DNA of 5,259 nt from CAYNTC01 sp964432925 (GTDB taxonomy: Bacteria; Planctomycetota; Phycisphaerae; Sedimentisphaerales; Anaerobacaceae). The stretch is from NCBI GenBank assembly GCA_964432925.1, contig CAYSPM010000165.1, positions 1 to 5,259 of the forward strand. Direction: 5' to 3'. This document shows positions 1 through 5,259 of the stretch, piece by piece. A model generated the notes under the pieces. It was given only the letters and a program-made list of their open reading frames with translations, was not told where the DNA came from and did no database searches. Position numbers and translations under genes: made by a program. Each line of letters starts with the position of its first letter. Position 1 is the stretch's first letter.

Positions 1-992
1 TGGATTTTTGGGCGACGGTTGCCGAGATGTCACCTTATTTGCTCTTCGGCTTTCTCGTGGCTGGTCTGCTTTCTGTATTTGTATCCCAGCCGTTAGTGCA
101 AAGACATCTTGGCGGCAGAGGCCTATGGCCGTTGCTGAAGGCATCAATTTTCGGCATACCGCTTCCTTTGTGTTCTTGTGGCGTGATTCCTGTATCGGTA
201 TCGCTACACAAGCACGGAGCCAGTAAGGGTTCGACTATAGCTTTTTTACTGTCCACGCCCCAAACCGGTGTGGATAGTATTTTTGTGACTCTTAGTCTTC
301 TCGGACCTGTCTTTGCTATTTTTCGGCCCTTGGCGGCACTTGTAACAGGAATTGTCGGTGGAGTTTTTGTCAATCTATTCGGTGAGCCCGGAGAGGATAA
401 TAAACCATCGCACACCAACTGTACAGATGAGTGTTGCCAGGGCGGAAAACTTGGCAGCAGATTAATCGCCGGACTGAAATACGGTTTTGTGACGTTGCCG
501 CGTGATATTGGCAAAGCAATGCTCGTAGGACTGATTATTGCTGCTATTATATCCGTAGCAGTGCCGGGCGGTTTCTTTGCGGAGAAGTTGGGAACCGGCA
601 TCTTCGCGATGGTCGTGATGATGTTCTTGGGCATCCCTGTTTATGTCTGTGCAACGGCTTCGGTGCCTGTGGCAGCGGCCTTGATTATGAAGGGATTAAC
701 ACCCGGTGCGGCCTTGGTTTTTCTAATGACTGGACCGGCTACCAATGCGGCGGGCCTGGTGACTATCTGGAAGGTGCTGGGTCGGCGAACTGCCATTATC
801 TACCTTCTTACGATCGCAGGTTGTGCGCTGGCGGGTGGAATTTTGCTTGATATCATTGCAAATGGCGTAGATATCAGCGTCGTGTCAAAGGCCGGTTGGA
901 TGCTTTCTCCGGTTATCAGACACGCATCGGCAGCAGCACTCTTGGCTTTACTTGCGTATGCCATATTCACCAAGGCAAAGACAGATAAGTAG
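1..992 (+). CDS. DUF318/SO_0444-family permease (putative metal efflux), 5'-truncated
   Basis: This is a polytopic inner-membrane permease of the DUF318 family (ArsP/YraQ-like), closest by eye to the SO_0444 putative Cu/Zn efflux branch. The frame is open to the left edge: eight codons before the ATG at 27 read DFWATVAE and run into MSPYLLFGFLVAGLL, which resembles the start of the first membrane helix in this family, so the true start is upstream and ATG 27 is internal. Numbering from that Met, the signature PLCSCGVIP is at residues 47-55 and LSTPQTGVDS at 75-84. A soluble loop at about 119-145 contains the cysteines of NCTDECC (131-137). The second half repeats the helix-loop pattern with GIPVYVCATASVPVAAA (202-218) and FLMTGPATNAAG (232-243). 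About 329 residues are visible, so probably only a short N-terminal piece is missing. Family membership is clear; the substrate (copper, zinc, arsenical) is inferred. The gap of more than 500 bases to the next gene argues against a shared transcript. Confidence 0.88.
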   Translation, partial: DFWATVAEMSPYLLFGFLVAGLLSVFVSQPLVQRHLGGRGLWPLLKASIFGIPLPLCSCGVIPVSVSLHKHGASKGSTIAFLLSTPQTGVDSIFVTLSLLGPVFAIFRPLAALVTGIVGGVFVNLFGEPGEDNKPSHTNCTDECCQGGKLGSRLIAGLKYGFVTLPRDIGKAMLVGLIIAAIISVAVPGGFFAEKLGTGIFAMVVMMFLGIPVYVCATASVPVAAALIMKGLTPGAALVFLMTGPATNAAGLVTIWKVLGRRTAIIYLLTIAGCALAGGILLDIIANGVDISVVSKAGWMLSPVIRHASAAALLALLAYAIFTKAKTDK

Positions 993-1050
993 CGATTCGG
1001 TAGCGCCGCGGGAATGTTAGTCAGCTTGTTCTTGATCCAAGACGGCATAA

Positions 1051-1089
1051 ACCGGGATTGGGGCCAACTATCTACGCGGTCTTTTTCTT
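1051..1089 (+). terminator. Weak candidate intrinsic terminator after the permease gene
   Basis: ACCG at 1051-1054 can pair with CGGT at 1077-1080, and the second arm is followed directly by CTTTTTCTT. The intervening bases contain TTGG and CCAA, which could add a small inner pairing. The outer stem is only four base pairs and the loop is long, so this is a poor match to a classical terminator. It is the only place downstream of the permease stop where a stem is followed by a T run. Confidence 0.2.
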
Positions 1090-1326
1090 AGTCAAGCAAC
1101 TTTAATTTTTTGTACAAGCATAGTGATAATTATAGGGCTTAGAAACACATCGATCTTTAGCATTCGTTGCTGGGGGCAACATAGAAAGAGGACTTAATTA
1201 ATGTTTAGTAGGATGATCACGGCCAATAACAATGGTCTTTTCAATCCTTTGTAGGGTTATAACAACTTTTTGCCATCGCTGTTGTGGCAGGTAAGTTTAG
1301 CATATTCATTTGTGTCGCCTAACAGA

Positions 1327-1355
1327 TTGCTTACTTTAGAGCGTCTCGCTGTAAT
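1327..1355 (+). promoter_or_regulatory. Candidate sigma-70-type promoter for the export cluster
   Basis: TTGCTT at 1327-1332 and TGTAAT at 1350-1355 are separated by exactly 17 bases. The -10 element matches the consensus at five of six positions, the -35 at only three. Transcription would start near 1362, giving a leader of about 160 bases before the lipoprotein start and placing the inverted repeat at 1386-1405 just inside the transcript. An alternative -10 is GATAAT at 1125-1130, whose -35 is poor. AT-rich sequence yields such matches by chance, so this is only a candidate. Confidence 0.25.
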
Positions 1356-1385
1356 CCCATCCAGTTTCGTAATTTACTTGGAATA

Positions 1386-1405
1386 TTGACTTTTCTGAAA
1401 GTCAA
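1386..1405. promoter_or_regulatory. Perfect 8+8 base inverted repeat, candidate operator or leader hairpin
   Basis: TTGACTTT at 1386-1393 and its exact reverse complement AAAGTCAA at 1398-1405 flank a four-base spacer, TCTG. It is the longest perfect dyad I found in the intergenic region and lies 120 bases before the lipoprotein start. As DNA it could bind a dimeric regulator. As RNA it would form an eight-pair stem with a four-base loop, but there is no following T run (AAAACTTAAG instead), so it is not a standard terminator. The half-site does not match an operator I can name with confidence. Confidence 0.4.
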
Positions 1406-1444
1406 AAACTTAAGCCGGAATTACATTGAACCGATAAATTTTTG

Positions 1445-1461
1445 AAAAGGATAAGCCTTTT
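1445..1461 (+). promoter_or_regulatory. Small dyad in the leader of the export lipoprotein gene
   Basis: AAAAGG at 1445-1450 and CCTTTT at 1456-1461 are perfectly complementary across the five-base spacer ATAAG. The six-pair stem is AT-rich and weak, and lies about 65 bases before the chosen start codon. It may be chance; it is listed because it is a second dyad close to the one at 1386-1405. Confidence 0.15.
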
Positions 1462-1509
1462 GGCAGCTTCAATCTCAGAGTGATTATCGTAGAAGATGGT
1501 GTTATTTTC

Positions 1510-1514
1510 GGGAG
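1510..1514 (+). promoter_or_regulatory. Ribosome binding site that supports the ATG at 1525
   Basis: GGGAG at 1510-1514 is followed by a ten-base spacer and ATG 1525. It favours this start over the upstream in-frame GTG at 1480, which would add 15 polar and acidic residues ahead of an otherwise clean lipoprotein signal peptide. Confidence 0.5.
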
Positions 1515-1524
1515 TTGTGCCCTT

Positions 1525-3348
1525 ATGAAAAGGATGCACATCATAACCGTTGTTTTTGGTCTAAGTATGTTCTTTGCCGGCTGTGGTAATAGGTTTTTTG
1601 ATCCAGCACAGATAGGAAGATTCCGGCCGACACCGGCTGTCAATGTAATCTTAGATTCTCTGGGCGTAGCTGAGGAGACACCCTTGGTTTGGGAGGAAGC
1701 AGAAGAACCTCGGCCAAGTGATATCGTGGCAGTTAAAACCGATTACATTCTCCAGCCTGGCGACATTATCCGAATATCGATTTACGAGCTCTTCCTCGAA
1801 GGTTCTTCTGTTATAAACGATTACATAATAACTGAGTCGGGCAAGGTTTCGATACCCGATGTCGGTGTTGTTCAAGCCGCAGGGCTTACCGAAACTCAAC
1901 TCGAAGAAGAGATCAAGCAGATTCTGTCGCCGAGCATATTAAGAGAACCGTCTATAACCGTAACATTGATGAATTCGCAGCAGCGATCATATTCAGTATT
2001 GGGTGACGGTGTTCCTCGGCCTGGCAGGTATGTGGTTCCACGATACGACTTCAGGCTGACTGATGCGCTGGCGACAGCAGGGGGGCCAAGACAATTCAAT
2101 GTGAGCTATATTTACGTTTCCCGTTTTGGGAAGGAACAAACGGCAATAGCCCCCCTAGCCAAACCTCAGATACCCAAATCGCAGACGCCTAAGCTGCAGA
2201 CTGTTGAGCCGTACATTCCCCGGCATCAGAGACAACGGTTGCAAATCCCTCAGGCCGGAGTTTCTGAACCTGATACTTTCGATACAGAGATTACTCAACC
2301 ACCACAGCTAAAACAACCTCGGGATCTGGAACGAGAGATGCTGGAAATGATTACTCCAATGGCACGTCATGGATGGCCTGATAGCAAGAAGGTGGTTATA
2401 GCCTCTGCAGAGATGGTCGAGTACAACGAGCAAGCCGAAGTTGCTCAACCAGCGAGTTTTGCACAGTCGACACAGCGATTTTCAACTGTTACTAATACAC
2501 AAAACCCGCTTGTTTCCTCGGCATCATTATCGCCCAATGTCGCATCAAAGCAACCGCAAGGTAGCCTTGAGCGCGACGGCGCTGTGGAATGGATTTATCA
2601 GGATGGCAAGTGGACGCCAGTTCCATTGCAGCGTGTTGAACCGATCACACAAACCCTCGGCAACGGCGCAAGCACTGGCAACGGCATCGAGTGGATATAC
2701 CAGAATGGAAAGTGGGTACCAGTTCGGGTCCAGCCGGAAAGGCCGCTCCAACCGCCCATGAAGTTTGAGCCTGAAGAGGCGATTGAGCCACTTGAACCGA
2801 GATTGCCTGTAGAACTCGAGTGGGAAGAAGCTGTCCAGACGCGCCTAATCAAAATTCCAGCAGACAAGCTATTGGCTGGTGATCCACGGTATAACATCAT
2901 TATCAAGCCAGGTGATACCATTCATGTGCCTGTTGATATTATAGGTGAGTTTTGTATAATGGGTAATGTTAACCGGAGTGGTTATATCGGCATTACCGGC
3001 CGGCCGATGACCTTAAAGATGGCGATAGCAGCCGCTGGCGGCCTCGGACCGTTGGCGTGGCCGAAGTACTGTGAGGTAGTAAGGCGGATCGGCGGTAAAA
3101 GAGAAGAAGTAGTAATGGTAGATCTTGACAAAATAGCTCGCGGTGAACAACCTGACTTCTTTATTAAACCGAACGATTTGATTAATGTTGGAACGCACCC
3201 GACCTCAAGATGGCGTGCGATTTTGCGGAATGCCTTCAGGGCGACCTATGGATTCGGCTTTGTGTATGACCGTAATTTCGCCTATAAGGATTACTACGGT
3301 ACGGCGTATAATCCTATAAGTCCCTGGAAGTGGGAAGGAATATTTTAG
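1525..3348 (+). CDS. Wza-type polysaccharide export outer-membrane lipoprotein with large insertion (PES + SLBB)
   Basis: This is a predicted outer-membrane lipoprotein for exopolysaccharide export (Wza family), 607 residues from ATG 1525, far longer than typical members (E. coli Wza has 379). Residues 1-19 are a lipoprotein signal peptide (MKRMHI then a hydrophobic core) ending FFAG before Cys20, the predicted lipidation site. A polysaccharide-export (PES) domain spans about 71-149, with DYILQPGDIIRI (73-84) and GKVSIP (106-111). The first SLBB domain opens at about 153 with SVLGDGVPRPGRYVV and LTDALATAGG, but its expected end, IIIKPGDTIHVPVD (458-471), comes only after a Pro/Gln-rich insert of about 204-438. 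A second SLBB domain (about 474-556) has IMGNVNRSGYIGI, MAIAAAGGLG and FIKPNDLINVG. The C-terminus (560-607) is rich in aromatic residues and may contact the membrane. The gene starts the cluster and ends 15 bases before the exosortase. Family assignment is firm; the polymer is unknown. Confidence 0.92.
   Translation: MKRMHIITVVFGLSMFFAGCGNRFFDPAQIGRFRPTPAVNVILDSLGVAEETPLVWEEAEEPRPSDIVAVKTDYILQPGDIIRISIYELFLEGSSVINDYIITESGKVSIPDVGVVQAAGLTETQLEEEIKQILSPSILREPSITVTLMNSQQRSYSVLGDGVPRPGRYVVPRYDFRLTDALATAGGPRQFNVSYIYVSRFGKEQTAIAPLAKPQIPKSQTPKLQTVEPYIPRHQRQRLQIPQAGVSEPDTFDTEITQPPQLKQPRDLEREMLEMITPMARHGWPDSKKVVIASAEMVEYNEQAEVAQPASFAQSTQRFSTVTNTQNPLVSSASLSPNVASKQPQGSLERDGAVEWIYQDGKWTPVPLQRVEPITQTLGNGASTGNGIEWIYQNGKWVPVRVQPERPLQPPMKFEPEEAIEPLEPRLPVELEWEEAVQTRLIKIPADKLLAGDPRYNIIIKPGDTIHVPVDIIGEFCIMGNVNRSGYIGITGRPMTLKMAIAAAGGLGPLAWPKYCEVVRRIGGKREEVVMVDLDKIARGEQPDFFIKPNDLINVGTHPTSRWRAILRNAFRATYGFGFVYDRNFAYKDYYGTAYNPISPWKWEGIF
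2173..2202 (+). repeat. Two tandem 15-base units encoding PKSQT/PKLQT
   Basis: Inside the insert of the export lipoprotein, residues 217-221 (PKSQT) and 222-226 (PKLQT) are consecutive five-codon units. Their codons differ mainly at third positions and at Ser/Leu. Nearby KPQIP has a related composition. This looks like a short expanded linker near the start of the insert, not a mobile or array-type repeat. Confidence 0.4.
2584..2727 (+). repeat. Direct protein repeat EWIYQ(D/N)GKW(T/V)PV, two copies 102 bases apart
   Basis: Within the export lipoprotein, VEWIYQDGKWTPVP (residues 354-367, bases 2584-2625) and IEWIYQNGKWVPVR (388-401, bases 2686-2727) match at nearly every position with a spacing of 34 residues. 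The codons differ at several third positions (for example ATTTATCAG against ATATACCAG), so the amino-acid pattern seems to have been kept while the DNA diverged. Each copy follows a Gly/Asn/Asp-containing stretch and leads into a Pro-containing linker, as expected of a small folded or binding module on flexible arms. I do not recognise it as a named domain. Confidence 0.75.
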
Positions 3349-3363
3349 CAAAATCACTTAATT

Positions 3364-4350
3364 ATGGTGGATAATATTGCTTTTTCCGCGGAAAAAACGC
3401 AAGAAACAAAGCCGTCCCTGCAGAGGCAGCAGTGGCGAGAGCTTGGCTTGCACAACTACGTAAAGATAACCATAATAGGGATTTTATTCTGCTTTCTGTT
3501 TCGCAATGAGATCGATATAATCGTCCGCAGATGGCTAACCGATGCAAGTTGGTCGCACGGTTTTCTCATACCTCTTTTTAGTTTGTACTTCATTAACCAG
3601 CATAAGAGCAAAATCATCAATCTGCAAACAAAGCCTAATTATCTTGGCTTGATCTTCTTGATTAGTATTATTCTTTTCTATTTCTTCAACGCAATCAGCC
3701 CATCAGGATATGCATACCTTCGTCCGCTTTCTATAATAGCTGCGCTTGGTGCGATAGTGTTGTTCTTGGGTGGATGGTCATTGGTTAAGTATACATGGTT
3801 GCCCGTTGCATTTCTGATTTTTGCTGTACCACTACCGAGGCGGTATTACGTCGGTCTGACTATGCCGATGCGATATCTTTCCGCTGCGGTTGCGACTGCT
3901 CTGCTTAACCTGTTCGGTGGGATCGAGGCCACCGTCAATGGTGTCGTGATAGACATTGTGTACAAAGGTCAGCATCTGGAGCCGGCTCTAAACGTAGCTG
4001 AGGCCTGCAGTGGTATGCGGCTGATGATGGCTTTTCTGGCTCTGGGCGTTGCTATGGCTTATCTGCATTATAGGCCTGTCTGGCAGCGAATCATTTTATT
4101 AGCTTCAACAGTACCGATAGCAGTGTTCTGCAATATAATCCGCGTTACCGTTACTGGATTCATCTATGTGCTCATACATCCCAAGTACACACAGGGGATT
4201 TACCATGATATGCTTGGATTGGCTATGCTGCCACTGGCTTTTGGATTGTACGGTTTTCTTGCTTGGTTTATGACGAGTCTATTTGTGGAGGAAACTGGTA
4301 CGATTGTTGAAGACGTAATTGTGCGAAAGGCTCACGAGCGTGAGAGGTAG
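3364..4350 (+). CDS. xrt: Exosortase (EpsH/Xrt family transpeptidase-like membrane protease)
   Basis: This 328-residue polytopic inner-membrane protein is an exosortase, the family thought to recognise and cleave C-terminal sorting signals (PEP-CTERM type) of exported proteins, often at exopolysaccharide loci. The catalytic triad is visible: Cys215 in AEACSGMR (212-219), Arg260 in FCNIIRVT (255-262) and His281 in YHDMLG (280-285). Other family features are WSHGFLIP (63-70) and FAVPLPRR (153-160). About eight hydrophobic segments run between residues 33 and 306, followed by a charged tail ending HERER. ATG 3364 lacks a strong Shine-Dalgarno, but the 15-base gap after the lipoprotein stop suggests translational coupling. 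No other in-frame ATG occurs before residue 167, and the upstream frame closes at that same lipoprotein stop. An EpsI-type partner follows directly. The exosortase subtype and its substrate motif cannot be decided here. Confidence 0.93.
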   Translation: MVDNIAFSAEKTQETKPSLQRQQWRELGLHNYVKITIIGILFCFLFRNEIDIIVRRWLTDASWSHGFLIPLFSLYFINQHKSKIINLQTKPNYLGLIFLISIILFYFFNAISPSGYAYLRPLSIIAALGAIVLFLGGWSLVKYTWLPVAFLIFAVPLPRRYYVGLTMPMRYLSAAVATALLNLFGGIEATVNGVVIDIVYKGQHLEPALNVAEACSGMRLMMAFLALGVAMAYLHYRPVWQRIILLASTVPIAVFCNIIRVTVTGFIYVLIHPKYTQGIYHDMLGLAMLPLAFGLYGFLAWFMTSLFVEETGTIVEDVIVRKAHERER

Positions 4351-4373
4351 TAAGTTAGGTACAGTGCTATATT

Positions 4374-5129
4374 ATGGACGTGAGATATTATAAAAAGATT
4401 TATTTGCAACCAGCTTTTGTAATGTGCGTGGCCGTCCTTGCACTGGCCGGCGGCAGTATGTCGGTTGCAATAAACAGCTTTGGAATGTATCTCAAAAAAG
4501 AGCCATTGCCGCTGAAGAATCCTCTGGACCTTTTAGACAAAGAAGGTCTGAAACCTTACTTAGTTGATCCGAATGGCAAACTGAAGATCGAAAATGAAGA
4601 GATACTTAAGGAAATGGGTACCGAAGACTACATTATGTGGGTGCTTGAAGATCCTCGTCTGCCATTAGATAGTCCGGTCCGCACATTCGTACTGTTTATT
4701 ACTTACTATGAGCAGCCTGATAGGGTACCCCATGTTCCAGAGGAATGCTACACAGGCGGTGGTTATCAAAGGCTTGCAACCGATAGCGTGACGTTCGAGG
4801 TAGAGGGGCCTAATTTCCACAGAAGTATCCCCGGAAAATATCTGGTTTTCGGTAGTGCTAAACGCGAAATCTGGCGAAGTGGTGGCAAATTTCCTGTGCT
4901 GTATTTCTTCAGGGTAAACGGAGAGTATGCCGGCAGCAGAGACGACGCCCGGATGATTCTGAATAAGAACCTTTTCCGCAAACAGTCGTACTTTTGTAAG
5001 GTGGAATTAGCCTTTAACAGGGGATTAGCTACGCCTGAGAAAGAACAGGCATTTAAGGCCGGTGAAAATGTCTTGAGTGTGATTCTGCCCATTTTGGAAA
5101 AAGACCACTGGCCTGATTGGGAAAGGTAG
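4374..5129 (+). CDS. epsI: Exosortase-associated EpsI-family protein (DUF3485)
   Basis: This 251-residue protein matches the EpsI/DUF3485 family that accompanies exosortases as a separate protein or a C-terminal fusion. A short basic N-terminus (MDVRYYKKIY) precedes one hydrophobic segment (about 13-33), so it is probably anchored in the inner membrane with the rest in the periplasm. The family core shows VRTFVLFITYYEQPDRVPHVPEE as its lead-in (split here as 102-110 and 111-124), then Cys125 and YTGGGYQ (126-132), which corresponds to the usual H-x-P-x-x-C-x-x-G-x-G-[WY] pattern. A later block, FPVLYFFRVNGEYAGSRDDA (173-192), is the usual aromatic strand. Cys208 is a second cysteine in the soluble part. 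The start at 4374 is 23 bases after the exosortase stop and has only a weak upstream AGTTAGGT; coupling is likely. The biochemical role of EpsI is not established; help in sorting or polysaccharide biosynthesis is inferred from its constant company. Confidence 0.85.
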   Translation: MDVRYYKKIYLQPAFVMCVAVLALAGGSMSVAINSFGMYLKKEPLPLKNPLDLLDKEGLKPYLVDPNGKLKIENEEILKEMGTEDYIMWVLEDPRLPLDSPVRTFVLFITYYEQPDRVPHVPEECYTGGGYQRLATDSVTFEVEGPNFHRSIPGKYLVFGSAKREIWRSGGKFPVLYFFRVNGEYAGSRDDARMILNKNLFRKQSYFCKVELAFNRGLATPEKEQAFKAGENVLSVILPILEKDHWPDWER

Positions 5130-5234
5130 TGGGTGATGAATATACCTGACCGCGTAAGTTTTGTGAAAGCACATCGCCTGGCAATCAATTTTGGATGCTG
5201 GAGCGGTCTTATGTCCTGATGATACCGGAATAAC

Positions 5235-5241
5235 GAAAGGG
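5235..5241 (+). promoter_or_regulatory. Strong ribosome binding site before the next gene
   Basis: GAAAGGG at 5235-5241 stands eight bases before ATG 5250. It is the best Shine-Dalgarno with good spacing in the window and is the main reason to call a gene start at the right edge. Confidence 0.55.
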
Positions 5242-5249
5242 TGGCGTTG

Positions 5250-5259
5250 ATGGCAAGAA
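5250..5259 (+). CDS. Start of a downstream gene, cut off by the window edge
   Basis: ATG 5250 begins a frame reading Met-Ala-Arg before the window ends. The call rests on the well-placed GAAAGGG upstream and on the co-directional cluster, since only 120 bases separate it from the EpsI stop. The product cannot be told from three residues. In comparable loci a chain-length/tyrosine-kinase protein or another polysaccharide gene would be typical, but that is expectation only. Confidence 0.45.

Larger units (their letters stand above)
993..1524. other. Long intergenic region upstream of the exopolysaccharide/exosortase cluster
   Basis: I find no convincing protein gene or structured RNA in these roughly 530 bases. 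Open frames on both strands are short or are shadows of the flanking genes. The middle (about 1081-1420) is AT-rich with runs of T, as expected of a promoter region. Small dyads lie at 1166-1180 (GTTGC/GCAAC), 1271-1289 (TGCCA/TGGCA), 1386-1405 and 1445-1461. A purine-rich AGAGGA lies nine or so bases before ATG 1201, which opens a frame of only 17 codons. By elimination, this stretch most likely holds the 3' end signal of the permease gene and the promoter and 5' leader of the downstream cluster. Confidence 0.6.

Noticed and set aside
35..634. 199-codon minus-strand open frame opposite the permease
   Set aside because: Its composition (many Pro, Ser and Lys, no recognisable domain) is that of an antisense shadow; the + strand frame carries clear family motifs throughout.
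1286..1301. Sigma-54 promoter (TGGCAG ... TTTAGC), of interest because some PEP-CTERM genes are reported to use sigma-54
   Set aside because: The GG and GC dinucleotides are 12 bases apart instead of the required 10, and I found no correctly spaced alternative in the intergenic region.
1480..1524. GTG at 1480 as the start of the export lipoprotein
   Set aside because: It would add 15 residues, including acidic ones, before a typical lipoprotein signal peptide. ATG 1525 has GGGAG at a suitable distance and gives the usual positively charged N-terminus, hydrophobic core and lipobox Cys at residue 20.
993..1524. Cyclic-di-GMP or other riboswitch in the leader, plausible for an exopolysaccharide operon
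   Set aside because: I could not find the conserved sequence blocks of a GEMM-type aptamer or another riboswitch by eye; only small isolated hairpins are present. A covariance-model scan would settle it.
1410..1643. 77-codon minus-strand frame across the leader and start of the lipoprotein gene
   Set aside because: Much of it is the complement of the signal-peptide coding region, and it shows no recognisable protein features.
2441..2761. 106-codon + strand frame overlapping the export lipoprotein in another phase, and its antisense counterparts
   Set aside because: It lies wholly inside the repeat-bearing insert and merely reads the same repeats out of frame; no separate start signal or domain is visible.
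1687..2835. WEEA occurring before both PGD motifs of the lipoprotein (residues 56-59 and 433-436) as a sign of internal duplication
   Set aside because: Four residues in acidic linkers, with different spacing to the PGD motif and no further similarity, are best explained by chance.
3349..3363. Lipoprotein and exosortase as one gene split by a stop codon, since both are in the same reading frame
   Set aside because: Each has complete termini: the lipoprotein ends after its full second SLBB domain and tail, and the exosortase has a normal N-terminus. Shared phase with a 15-base gap is expected one time in three.

Overview
The window looks like Gram-negative bacterial chromosome of moderate, slightly AT-leaning base composition. 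All recognisable genes are on the + strand. An outer-membrane polysaccharide export lipoprotein, an exosortase and a separate EpsI-type partner point to a diderm that makes exopolysaccharide and sorts surface proteins. The form of these genes (a very long SLBB export protein, EpsI as its own gene) suggests to me a Planctomycetes/Phycisphaerae or related PVC-group lineage. That is inference from general family knowledge only; Verrucomicrobia, Lentisphaerae or an environmental candidate phylum remain possible.

Layout. Positions 1-992 hold the 3' part of a multi-pass permease of the DUF318/SO_0444 (ArsP-like, putative metal efflux) family; its start lies upstream of the window. Positions 993-1524 are about 530 bases without a convincing gene. 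They hold weak promoter and terminator candidates and a perfect 8+8 base inverted repeat at 1386-1405. A compact gene cluster then begins: a Wza-type export lipoprotein (1525-3348), an exosortase with an intact Cys/Arg/His triad (3364-4350), an EpsI/DUF3485 protein (4374-5129), and a further gene whose first three codons (from 5250, behind a good Shine-Dalgarno) close the window.

How the genes fit together. The three complete genes are 15 and 23 bases apart, so they are probably one transcript. In the family model, the lipoprotein would be the outer-membrane exit for an exopolysaccharide, while the inner-membrane exosortase, helped by EpsI, would cleave the C-terminal sorting signals of exported proteins. 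No PEP-CTERM substrate, glycosyltransferase or flippase/polymerase is visible here; they would lie downstream or elsewhere. The permease is probably an unrelated neighbour.

The most unusual element is the export lipoprotein. Its first SLBB domain appears to be split by about 235 residues of Pro/Gln-rich sequence that carries two copies of a tryptophan-rich motif, EWIYQ(D/N)GKW(T/V)PV. I see no CRISPR array, RNA gene, transposase or phage gene.
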